This document shows, piece by piece, positions 25,188 through 35,200 of a stretch of 64,000 nt of DNA. A model generated the notes under the pieces. The model worked only from the letters and a program-made list of their open reading frames with translations. It had not been told where the DNA came from and ran no database searches. Positions within the stretch are counted from its first letter, which is position 1, and each line of letters starts with the position of its first letter. This DNA comes from Saussurea involucrata (Eukaryota; Streptophyta; Magnoliopsida; Asterales; Asteraceae), in assembly GCA_033807775.1 (NCBI GenBank), contig CM066324.1:135151501-135215500 (forward strand), read 5' to 3'. The translations under genes were made by a program, and so were the position numbers.

Positions 25188-25508
25188 ATCTATATATAGG
25201 GTTGGGTTCTCGTGAGAAGTTGAGGTTAACGTGAAAAACGTAGAAGTGATTATCACTCGTTGAATGACAAATAGATGCACATTATATGTATATATGCATT
25301 GGGTCATGTGAGGATTGCCATTTTTGGTGAGAATGTAAGAAGTATTTTTAAACCGTTGATCACTTTCAATCAAATACCCTCCCATGAATTGCGGCTTAAA
25401 AGAGAATTGATCTGGTGCATCTTATCTCGGTGCATCTCATCCCAACGTTCGTCCATTTCTCATCCAACAGTTATAACCACTTCTCACCGTAACCCAACCC
25501 TATATATA
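25188..25508. mobile_element. Foldback MITE with AGGGTTGGGTTCTCGTGAG ends
   Basis: TATATAGGGTTGGGTTCTCG on the left is inverted as CCGTAACCCAACCCTATATA on the right, so both ends lie in short TA runs. The interior is non-coding and has the imperfect TTCTCAC/GTGAGAA stems seen in related foldback elements. Confidence 0.7.
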
Positions 25509-25591
25509 AGTGCATTTAGTCTACCCCATGGATCATTTAATTCTTTCTATATCCGCCCATTTGTAGTGTGTGTGCTTGTTGATAACGATTG

Positions 25592-25864
25592 ATGCCAACT
25601 AATATGGTACTATGTTGGTTTGTAAGTGCAACGGTGGCCGCTAAGTTGGTTTCAGACACGATGCTCGATATAAAACAAGAAAAGCATAAAGACAGAGCGA
25701 AAGCAATGCAATCGCAAATGGATAGGTCAGAGGAAAACTTGAAGAAATCGACATCGCAACCAGAAATTTCCACGCAAAACAACAAGTTGAGCTCTCACAA
25801 CGAAGATGGAGATGGAGCAAGAAAATTTTTCGGGCAAGAGCACAAAATAATTAGCAAAATATAA
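25592..25864 (+). CDS. Orphan 90-codon ORF, doubtful
   Basis: The frame starts at ATG 25592 (MPTNMVLCWFVSA) and ends at TAA 25864. The first ~25 residues are hydrophobic (LCWFVSATVAAKLV), which could be a signal or membrane segment. The rest is strongly hydrophilic, rich in Lys, Glu, Gln and Ser (DIKQEKHKDRAKAM). I recognise no family. It lies outside the identified transposons, between two MITEs, without a clear promoter or intron pattern. It may be an exon remnant or chance. Confidence 0.2.
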   Translation: MPTNMVLCWFVSATVAAKLVSDTMLDIKQEKHKDRAKAMQSQMDRSEENLKKSTSQPEISTQNNKLSSHNEDGDGARKFFGQEHKIISKI

Positions 25865-26480
25865 AATAAAACAACAAACAAGTAAAGACTAAAGATAGGA
25901 TTTGGCTTTGTTTGTTGGAAACATGTTTAGTGGCTTGATGATCCCTAAGCTTCCTCGTACGGAGCTTGTCGGAAGCAACATTGGCCCGGTACCAAGGTCG
26001 GACCTACGTATAAGGATATTGTGGCACATGTGGTTTCGTTTTAGGGAAAAATTACATTTCTTAAGGGTGTCGTGTATTATTTTGTTGGGTTCAATTTAAA
26101 TCACGAAAAGTTAGTTGAAAAAAATGAATTTAATGTAAATAAAAACTATCTTTACTCTCTCCTTTTTCATATATATTTTGTTCCATATCTTCTCTCTCTA
26201 ATATGTTCTCTATCATCTCTCCATGGTCTACATATACACACATAATTGAATATAAACCTAAGGTGAATACATTGTGAACAATGTCTTATAAATTATTATA
26301 GCTTGTGAATACATAGTGAACAAATTCTAAATCAAAAAGATATGGTATCGCTTGTGAACATATTAGAAACACAAACTAAATCTAAACATATTACTTGCAA
26401 TCACAATGTGAATCTTATGTTGGGAACACCCTAGTAAAAATTTTACTAAGGGTGTGTCTTCACCTTGTGTGCACTATGGC
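25865..26480. other. Unassigned AT-rich DNA
   Basis: No coding frame, repeat pair or RNA gene recognised. A pyrimidine-rich TCTCTC stretch lies near 26155-26225. Confidence 0.4.
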
Positions 26481-26483
26481 GAA

Positions 26484-26826
26484 ATATCCGTTGCAAACCA
26501 GTCAGTTTGTGCAAACCCCGTACAACCCAATCTACAATCATGAATCTGCAATTTTTTTTTGTTGATGCTTCATGAATCTATATTTTGGCTTCATGAATAT
26601 ATAATTTGGCTTCATGAATCTATATTTTTCGATAGAGCCCTAAAATACCCTTATGGATATAAAAAAGAAGTTATGGATATAAAAAAATAAGTTACGTGAT
26701 TGGTGGAGATGAAACAATATGCTAAAAGCCCTAAAATACCCTTATGGATAAAAAACAAAGTTACGTGATTGGTAGATTGGTTTGTACGGGGTTTGCACAA
26801 ACTGACTGGTTTGCAACGGATACCTC
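26484..26826. mobile_element. Foldback MITE with ATCCGTTGCAAACCAGTCAG ends
   Basis: The arm 26484-26535 is an almost perfect inverted copy of 26773-26826. The interior has direct repeats: AAAATACCCTTATGGATA occurs at about 26641 and 26735, and TTCATGAAT recurs at 26570-26615. It abuts the TA/GA microsatellite on its right. Confidence 0.8.

Positions 26827-26828
<2 letters not shown>

Positions 26829-26892
<64 letters not shown>
26829..26892. repeat. (TA)n(GA)n microsatellite
   Basis: About 17 TA units then about 15 GA units. The same order occurs at 1737 and 6684 next to foldback elements. Confidence 0.9.
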
Positions 26893-26898
<6 letters not shown>

Positions 26899-27540
26899 TT
26901 TAATAAATATCGATGATTATCTTTTTAATTATCTCATTGGTTAATAACATTAATTATCTTAAATCAGTATATTAGAATGAATCTCACGAATTTTAGAGTT
27001 TTTAAATTATTAAGCCTCTATATAGTATATATATCATCTATTGTCTCCGGTACCATACATATACATGTACACCCATTCACAAGTGGTAAGCTTTAGATAT
27101 CAAGTTATAATGTGTTAACGTATTATAATAAAACATAATATTATTTATTACAAATTGTTTAAAATTTATTCACAAATTATAATAATGTTTTTCTAAACAG
27201 AATGTTTACAATATATAATTATATATTAAGTTCTAAGAAACAGAGATGACATAAACTAACTAAGAACTCAATGCTTTATTAAGAGACAGTTCAGATGGAA
27301 CAAGACTTTAAATAGCCACACAAAGTCTAACGACACAAAGGAAATCAAAAGAAATCAACCCTAACTGATTCGTATAAAATAAGACATTTATTAGCAGTAA
27401 TCAAGACTAAGTAAACCAGCCTTGATTTCCTCCTAAACATGCGACTAAAAGAAGCAAAACTTAAAAACGTGACTTAACAATATATTCATTATGTATGCAT
27501 ATTTAAATAGAGGAAAAGAAAGAGAGTTAAAAACTTTATT
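26893..27540. other. Unassigned AT-rich DNA
   Basis: No gene seen. The stretch 27235-27480 is less AT-rich and reads like an old retroelement fragment, but no diagnostic end was found. Confidence 0.35.
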
Positions 27541-27614
27541 AATTTTCTTTTTTAACTATAATAATTATATATTAACTAGTTCATTAAATTGTTTTAAATT
27601 ATTATTTTTAGAAT

Positions 27615-27821
27615 GTGTTTATAGATATCCTGAATGGCAATAGGAGAAGGTTTCACGAGAAGAATATTAAATGGGGTTTTGACAAGTCGGTATCACTGGA
27701 CTCATTTAAGAATTGTGAAAATGGGTATTTGGCGAATGATGATTCATGTGTGTTTGGAGCTGAAGTATTTGCAGTTACAGAGTATGCACAAAATGATCGA
27801 TGTATTTTCAACGTAACTTAG
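27615..27821 (+). pseudogene. Captured MATH (TRAF-like) domain exon, copy 1
   Basis: The 68-residue frame reads FHEKNIKWGFDKSVSLDSF and then NGYLANDDSCVFGAEVF. This is the strongly conserved second half of plant MATH domains, found in TRAF-like and MATH-containing ubiquitin protease-type proteins. There is no ATG; the frame starts at GTG after an acceptor-like TTTTTAG (27611) and ends at TAG soon after, with GTAACT as a donor-like site at 27814. So it looks like one exon lifted from a host gene. Copies 2 and 3 lie at 28585-28781 (inverted) and 58836-59030 (direct). A single exon cannot work as a gene. Confidence 0.75.
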
Positions 27822-28584
27822 ATTAAAATTATCTCCTTCAGTTCAGTCCCGTCACGTCCCATCCAGTTCAGTCCCGTCCAGTTCCGTCCCGTCCCATCTA
27901 GTATGTGTACCAAACGCTACCTAAGAGTACCGTAAATTAAATAATTAATTATAAATGTATAAATTGTAAATATTAAAAATATTTTGATTTAGTGTATATG
28001 ATATATATTAAAATATAAAAATTCAAGATTGGGCTCATTTCGAACGTATCGAAGAGACGATTACAATGGTGTAACTTGTTAAAATTAAAACGTATTTTTT
28101 TAACGTATTTTAGTTGATAAACGATTATATGTGTTAAATGTAAATTTAAATTATGAAAGTAAAAGGTATAAAGTAAAATAAGTAAATAAGAATTTCAAAT
28201 TGAAATTGTGATTTCGAATTGAAATTTACACTTTCAATCCCTATACTTATTTACTAACTTTACTTTATACCTTTTACTTTCATAATTTTAATTTTACATT
28301 TAACACATATAATCGTTTATTAACTAAAATACGTTAAAAAAATACGTTTTAATTTTAACAAGTTACACCATTGTAATCGTCTCTTCGATACGTTCGAAAT
28401 GAGCTCAATCTTGAATTTTTTTGATTTATATATTTTAATATATATCATATACACTACATCAAAATATTTTTAATATTTACAGTTTATACCTTTATAGTTA
28501 ATTATTTAATTTACGGTACTCTTAGGTAGCGTTTGGTACGCATACTAGATGGGACGGGATGGGACTGAACTGAATGAGATAATT

Positions 28585-28781
28585 TTAATCTAAGTTACGT
28601 TGGAAATACATCGATCATTTTGTGCACTCTGTAACTGCAAATACTTCAGCTCTAAACACACATGAATCATCATTCGCCAAATACCAATTTTCACAATTCT
28701 TAAATGAGTCAAGTGATACCAACTTGTCAAAACCCCATATAATATTCTTCTCGTGAAACCTTCTCCTATTGTCATCCACGA
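28585..28781 (-). pseudogene. Captured MATH domain exon, copy 2 (inverted)
   Basis: The minus strand matches copy 1 at about 95% by eye, with substitutions and a 2-bp deletion (GAGTATGCAC to GAGTGCAC near 28628) that shifts the frame. The conserved FHEKN, WGFDK and NDDSCVF codons are present. Its outer end is interrupted by the LTR that starts at 28782 and resumes at 57167. Confidence 0.72.
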
Positions 28782-30895
28782 TGTAAAGCCCGTATCCCGG
28801 TAAGATTTAAGTTAATTTAATTTAAATTTTTCTTTCTCTTGCTATTCTTTGTAGCTAACGGAATTAACGAGAAAGACCTAACCGGTTATCGATGGGAAAT
28901 CTTAAGTTAAATTGTAAAGTGTTGGAATGGTGAGGGACTAAATGTGTCAAGGGTCTAAGGTGTGTGCATGGGATCGGTCATATGGACCGACTCCCCTCAC
29001 TTTCTCTCGTTTTTTTTCTAGCCCATCGCATTTTACCCACCAAGAAACCCTACTTCGTCCCTCCCATCGTTATCGTCGGCCACAAAAGAGAAAGAGAAGA
29101 GAGAGCCGTGAGGAAGAGAGAGAGAGTTCGCCGGAAGGAGAGTTCGCCGGAGGGAGAAAGGCGCCGGAAAGGGAAGAGAGAGTCGTCACGTTTCTGCCGG
29201 AAAAGAGTGGAGGAGAAGTCACGTTGAGGTAATCCCGTGTTCCCGTTCTCTTTCGTTGTGATTTCGTTGTCGGAACGCCGTAAACCGCCACCACCACCGC
29301 TGCAGCCACGGCTGCCGGCGGTGGGGCCACCGCTGCACGCCGCCGAGGTGGCGGCAGAGGGGTGGTGCAGGTGTGTGCAGGCGCGGGTGCATGCGGGGTG
29401 AGGTTGCGGGTGTGTCGTTTCGGTTGATGTGGGAGGTTCCGCCGGAGGGTGTTACCGTAACCACCGTCGCCGCCGCCAACCACCACCACCGCCGGAGGCG
29501 ACAGTGGGTAGTGCACGGTTGTTGTCCAGCATAGTATAGCCCTTTCCAGTAAGCTTGTAGGCTGTTCGGGTCTGTTTGGGTTAAGCTATGTCTTAATGAG
29601 TTATTTAGTTATAGTTGTCATTTTATGTGAATTCACAGTTTCTGTCACTGTTTTGCGACGGCCATAACTTTTCCGTCGTAGCTCGGATTGAGGCGAATCT
29701 GGTGCCCACGGTTCACATTCTGTGCCGGGCACACTTTTCGTGTTTTAGCGGAAGTCTGGTTCGGCCTCTAACTAGGCGAATAAGGGCTGTTTTCACAGCA
29801 GGTCTGCACATGGCAGCTTCGTATCCTGTTTTTAGAAAATTCATATTAAATTGTAGAAAAATCGTTAGGAGTTGTATAATATGTCCTTGGAACCCTAACT
29901 CGGAGCACTTTCTGGTTATGAAATTTAATTGAGGATTTTCTGGGTTTATGGAGGTCGGAACAGGTCCCGAACAGACCTGTTTGGTTAGACCGAAAAGTCA
30001 TTTTAGTAACGATTTAAGGGTGCGTCGTGTTTTAGGGTCCGGGTCTCGTGTTAATACGTTTTAACGTTCGTTTAGGTGTCGGGAAGTGATCTTGGATTTG
30101 TGGAGCTTGAATTATTGTTTGTGAGCTAGGCGCGCTTACGAGGTGAGTTCTCTCACTATAACTAATGTCGGTTACTTTTTACATTACGATTTGTACGTGT
30201 GTGGTAGTTTTAATTGTTTGTGATGTGAGACTAAATAGTGGGGCGTCTAGTCGGACCTTTATTGTTATGACTACGCGGGCGGCGTAGGAGTTCGGTGGGG
30301 CCGAGGTTTATATACGCGGGTGGCGTAGTGATTCGGCGGGGCCGAGGTTTATATACGTGGGTGGCGTAGTGATTCGGCGGGGCCGAGGTTTATATACGCG
30401 GGTGGCGTAGTGATTCGGCGGGGCCGAGGTTTATATACGCGGGTGGCGTAGGAACCCGGGGGAGCCGGGTAATGCTTGCACGGTTATCGTGTGGTCGGGT
30501 GGACCAGCTTATGCCTTTGGGTGGGATGGTGTAGGTATGCATGTTTATGATTTGTTCGTAGACTTGTATGCTGTTTATGTGCAATTATCTGTTTAGAGGT
30601 GGTGTGGAAATAACTGTGTTATTTATGGTGTCTGAATTCACTAAGCTTCGTGCTTACCCTTTCCCAATAAATTGTGGTTTCAGGTACGAGTGGCTCCAAG
30701 GCGTGACGAGTACACACTGGCGCGTGGAAAGAGTTGATTACTTTTATGATTTTAATTTTAGATATTTGTTCCGCTGTTTATTGTTCGTGAGAATATCAAT
30801 TATTAGTTTGCAAACAAAACGTTTTGAATTATTAAATGAGCTTTTATCAATGAAATTTTACTTTAAAAATTTTAAATTCCTTGTAATTTTTGGGA
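28782..30895 (+). repeat. Family A LTR, plus orientation (copy A1)
   Basis: Opens TGTAAAGCCCGTATCCC and runs to TTTTTGGGA, where the normal end ACGTTACA is missing. About 2.1 kb. It has a GC-rich block with GAGAGAGTTCGCCGG and CCACCACCGCCG motifs (29060-29520), a 41-bp tandem repeat (30260-30460) and the hairpin box at 30638. It joins an inverted LTR after 4 bp. Confidence 0.8.
30260..30465. repeat. 41-bp minisatellite inside family A LTR
   Basis: The CCGAGGTTTATATACG unit start recurs at 30301, 30342, 30383 and 30424, exactly 41 bp apart, each with GGGTGGCGTAG. Homologous arrays occur in the other family A LTRs near 43590-43760, 44680-44815, 49795-49935 and 56230-56370 with different unit numbers. 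Confidence 0.9.
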
Positions 30896-30899
30896 TAGT

Positions 30900-31847
30900 T
30901 GTAACGTCCCAAAAATTACAAGGAATTTAAAAATTTTAAAGTAACATTTCATTAATAAAAACTCATTTAATAATTCAATCATCTCATTTGCAAACTCATA
31001 ATTAATATCCTTACGAACAATAAACAGCGGAATATATGTCTAAAATTAAAATCATAAAAGTAATCAACTCTTCTCACGCGCCAGTGTGTACTCGTCACGC
31101 CTTGGAACCACTCGTACCTGAAACCACAATTTTATTGGGAAAGGGTAAGCACGAAGCTTAGTGAATTCAGACACCATAAATAACACAGTTATTTCCACAC
31201 CACCTCTAAACAGATAAATGCACATAACCAGCATACAAGTCTACGAACAAATCATAAACATGCATACCTACACCATCCCACCCAAAGGCATAAGCTGGTC
31301 CACCCGACCACACAATAACCGTGCAAGCATTACCCGGCTCCCCCGGGTTCCTACGCCACCCGCGTATATAAACCTCGGCCCCGCCGAATCACTACGCCAC
31401 CCGCGTAGTCATAACAATAAAGGTCCGACTAGACGCCCCACTATTTAGTCTCACATCACAAACAATTAAAACTACCACACACGTACAAATCGTAATGTAA
31501 AAAGTAACCGACATTAGTTATAGTGAGAGAACTCACCTCGTAAGCGCGCCTAGCTCACAAACAATAATTCAAGCTCCACAAATCCAAGATCACTTCCCGA
31601 CACCTTCTCCGACGAACCCTTCTTCCTCCTCTTTTTCGGCAGCAAAACAGCGGCGTTGCACTCTCTCTCCGGCGTTACGCTCTCTTCTCCGGCGAACTCC
31701 CTCTTCTCCGGCGAACTCTCACACTCTCAGTTTTCTCTCTTCTTTCACTTCTTGGCCGAACACAACAAGGGGGAGGGGAGGGGGTAGCAGGCCATAGGGT
31801 TTTGGTTTATTTCTTGTTTCTTTTCCTCGCGGAAAACGGGATTTACA
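30900..31847 (-). repeat. Family A LTR, minus orientation, internally deleted (copy A2)
   Basis: Begins TGTAACGTCCCAAAAATT and ends GGGATTTACA. At 948 bp it is less than half the length of other family A LTRs: sequence after about 31600 jumps from the leader-proximal part to the GC-rich CTCTTCTCCGGCGAAC block. Confidence 0.75.
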
Positions 31848-32010
31848 ACTCTCCCCCACTTGGATTAGACTTCGTCCTCGAAGTCTAGACCGGCGAATAA
31901 CTCGGAATAGTTCTCGCGCATCTCCGCTTCGGGTTCCCACGTCCACTTGAACCCCTTCGGTGCGGCCACTGGACTTTCCTCAACTAGAATCTAAAGGCTC
32001 CCAAAATTTA
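31848..32010 (-). other. 3' end of family A internal region, minus orientation
   Basis: Polypurine tract on the minus strand (plus-strand ACTCTCCCCCACTTGG at 31848) then GACTTCGTCCTCGAAGTC. It switches at about 32010 to plus-oriented internal sequence. Confidence 0.7.
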
Positions 32011-32286
32011 TTGCACGGTTTTTAATGGCTCGATGTGAAGTTTTGTTGATGGGTTGTTTTGTTGCACAGTTTTGCACTTATTGCACGTTGTGTATTTACA
32101 TGTTTGGGTGAGTGAGTCATTCCGGGATAGGCATGTTGTTGGTATATTGTTTGCATTGGATCCTTGGTCATGTCAGTCAGTCGTTGGAAATGGTCGGTTG
32201 GGTATCTCGGGGTGGGACCCCGGTATCCATGTGTTATGACTTTGACTTTCCAGTAGGCACTAAGAGGATACAGTCTTGGGCACTTA
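32011..32286 (+). other. Family A internal region, plus orientation, interrupted by element B
   Basis: Matches 53390-53665. It stops at the ACTTA target duplication of element B and resumes at 40916. Confidence 0.75.
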
Positions 32287-34242
32287 TGTAACGTCCCAAA
32301 AATTACAAGGAATTTAAAATTTTAAAACATGCATTTCATAATAAAACAATCACAATTTAATAATTCGTAACTCAAATGAAGTTAACGTCGTTAACTCAAA
32401 CAGTCAATAAAGTTTATGCAGCGGAAATTTCATAAAATAAAATCCAAAGGTTTGAAAGTGAAACTTAAACAATTCTCGACACTCCGCGCCTAGTGTGTGT
32501 ACCGTCAAGCCCGACTGCCGCTCGCACCTGAAATCACAACATATTGGGAAAAGGGTAAGCTAAACGCTTAGTGAATCCTATCACACACGCAGGTAGCAAC
32601 CCCATGTATATCGCCCCTACTCGCCAGTAGGCAACAAAACCATCACCACGAATATAAATCCACATAATAATTAACGTATAAATACGAACCTCGGTCCCAC
32701 CGAGCACACCAAAAAAATATATCGACACAAGCTCAGTCCCACCGAGCCCTCGGTCCCACCGAGTAAAGACATTGATACCAGCTCAGTCCCACCGAGCCCC
32801 CGGTCCCACCGAGTAAAGATAATACAATTGTACTAGCTCAGTCCCACCGAGCCCTCGGTCCCACCGAGCCCCCCAGTCCCACCGAGGTGTACACAAGCAT
32901 AAATAATCCACATACACATTCAACAGATCACAACTAGATATCACATCCCAACAAACTCACGTAAACACGTAATAACACATAATAACACGTAACACAAAAT
33001 AACGATATGCATGAAATTCCTAACTACGCGGTGAGAGAACTCACCTCATAAGCGCGCCTAGCTAACGAACAACAGTTCAAGCTCCACCAAACCGGGATCA
33101 CTTCCCAATACCTAAACAAATGTTAAAATGCATTAACACGAGGTCCGAACCCTAAAACATGACGCACGAACAACTGTCGCTAAAACTACTTTTCTGTCTA
33201 ACCAAACAGGTCTGTTCGGGACCTGTTCCGACCTCCCCAAACACAGAAAATCCTCAATCACATTACATCACCAGAAAGTGCTCTGAGTTAGGGTTCCAAG
33301 GATATATTATACTCCTCCTAACGATTTTTCTACAGTTTAATACGGATTTTACAAAAACAGTTCGCAGAACAGCGAAAACAGAACCTTTCATTACGAAACG
33401 ACGATTTGGCCTAAGCTACGTTCCGAACTGGTTTTTTCACAAAACATAGAAAGGTTACTAGACTCAACATGGGAACTTTTGGCACCGATTTTACCCCAAT
33501 CCGTGCTACGAGTAAAAAGTTACGGCTTACGCAATACAGTGGCAGATTACTAACTTCCCATGAAATCATAAGATGGCTTTGCAAAACGACTAGGCGGTTT
33601 CGGGCCAAGACCACAACGGTCTTAGGGTTCCACCAGGTGGTTTTTAGGGTTTAGGCCGCGGCCCCACCCACTGCCACCTCCGGCAGTGGGGCACGGCGGC
33701 GGCGGCGGTGGTGGCTTCGCCGGAAAATGAAAAGAAAAAAGGAAAAGGAACGAGGGTTTACCTTACGGCGAAGCGGCGGCGTTTTCTACACTCCTCCGGC
33801 GGTAGTGGCAGCGGTGAAGGATGGTTGCCGTCGTGCTCTCCCTCCCTCTCCTCTCGCCGGCGACCTATCTCTCTTTCCCTCTCGATTTCTTTCTTTCTCT
33901 CTCTCTCTTCGATTACTCTCTCTCTAGCTTTCTTCTTGGCCGAACACACAACAAGGGGGGGGGGGGGATGGGGAAAGGTTTTTGGGAGTTGCTTAAGTGG
34001 AAAACGAAAGGGGTGAGGGAAGGGGATCGGTCATATGGCTGGTCCCATGCACAAGTTTGGTGCATTGACCCAAATGGCCCCTCAACTTCCTTTCCTTGCA
34101 TAAAACCAAAACGAGTTGACCCCGTTAACTTTTTGTCCCATTTCGTCTAATTCTGCTAACGAACACCAAGCTAGGGAGAAGATTTTAAAAAGAAATTAAT
34201 AAAAATAAAAAGAAAAAGGCATACCGAAGTACGGGCTTTACA
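32287..34242 (-). repeat. 3' LTR of element B
   Basis: 1956 bp. Has CGGTCCCACCGAG/CAGTCCCACCGAG repeats at 32690-32890, the hairpin box at about 32526-32576 and a GC-rich CTCTCT block at 33640-33960. Confidence 0.88.
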
Positions 34243-34256
34243 ACTCTCCCCGCTTG

Positions 34257-35200
34257 AATTAGACTTCGTCCTCGAAGTCTTGACCGACGAAAAGCTCGGG
34301 ATAACTCTCGCGCATCTCCGTTTCGGGCTCCCACATCTCAACCTCAGGTTCCCAAGTTCACTCGGAACCCTTTCGGTGTTTCTACTGGACCTTCGCTAAC
34401 TGGAATTTACGATTTCCCACACCGCCTAAAAATCTCTCGAATACTTTTCTTACCACAAAACTCCTTCAAGGACACTGAAATTATGATCGATAGAACACTT
34501 CACCAATTGGAATCATTCCTAGCCAAGCGACTTCGGTTGTCTCCCAACCTTAGATATTCCATACCTCCCGATTCAAATCTCAAGCTCTAAACATTCTAAA
34601 ATTTCTCACCAATATACCCTACAGGATACTCGAATTCGATCATTCCTACTATTAACTGTCGATTAACTCCTACGAGTTTCACTAGACTCCCAAAATTTAC
34701 CTTACACGAATCGTCAAACCAGTAAATTTAAAGTCACTCACGAAGATCATTCCACCATAACCATTCACCACAAGCAAACATCTCAGGATTACTACTACCA
34801 TCAACATAATTTCCTTAAAATCGGCTACAATTCTCCAATTACACTAAGGTGTTTGGCCTCAAGCCCAAAAGTCGACACCTAAATATACTATTTACCTCAA
34901 AAGTTCTACGCATTTATCCTCTTTATTACAAAGGGCATCATTTCCTAACCGCTACTATTCGGCCTACAGTACTCACACGCTTGGAATACCCAACCTTCCA
35001 CCATCGACGTATCTTCCACACTCGCTCTACGAAGCCTAGTTACACCCCAACGCCTACTTCTCAGGTACGTCTCAAGTCCTGGCACATCGGAGCTACCTCT
35101 TAGGTAAGTGCCCAAGACTGTATTCTCTTAGTGCCTACTGGAAAGTCAAGGTCATAACACATGAATACCGGAGTCCCACCCCGAGATACCCAACCGATCA
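34257..35200 (-). other. 3' non-coding segment of element B shared with family A
   Basis: Resembles 46340-47290 (for example CTACGAAGCCTAGTTACAC against family A). It takes the place where integrase would be expected between RNase H and the polypurine tract. No zinc-finger (HHCC) or DDE motif is visible. Confidence 0.6.

Larger units (their letters stand above)
27541..28781. mobile_element. Foldback/Pack-MULE-like element with MATH exon, left part (split by the 28.4 kb composite)
   Basis: Two arms of roughly 560 bp face each other around a centre near 28205 (AATTTCAAATTGAAATTGTG). Each arm holds a copy of the same MATH exon at its outer end, then a GTCCCGTCCC-rich patch with GGTAGCGTTTGGTAC (hAT-like terminus), then AT-rich arm sequence. 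The right arm continues across the composite insertion at 57167, where sequence complementary to 27560-27620 resumes and runs to TIR-like DNA ending near 57932. Confidence 0.65.

Noticed and set aside
32690..32890. CRISPR-like regular repeats
   Set aside because: The CCCACCGAG units are short tandem minisatellites in an LTR of a eukaryotic genome, without unique spacers.
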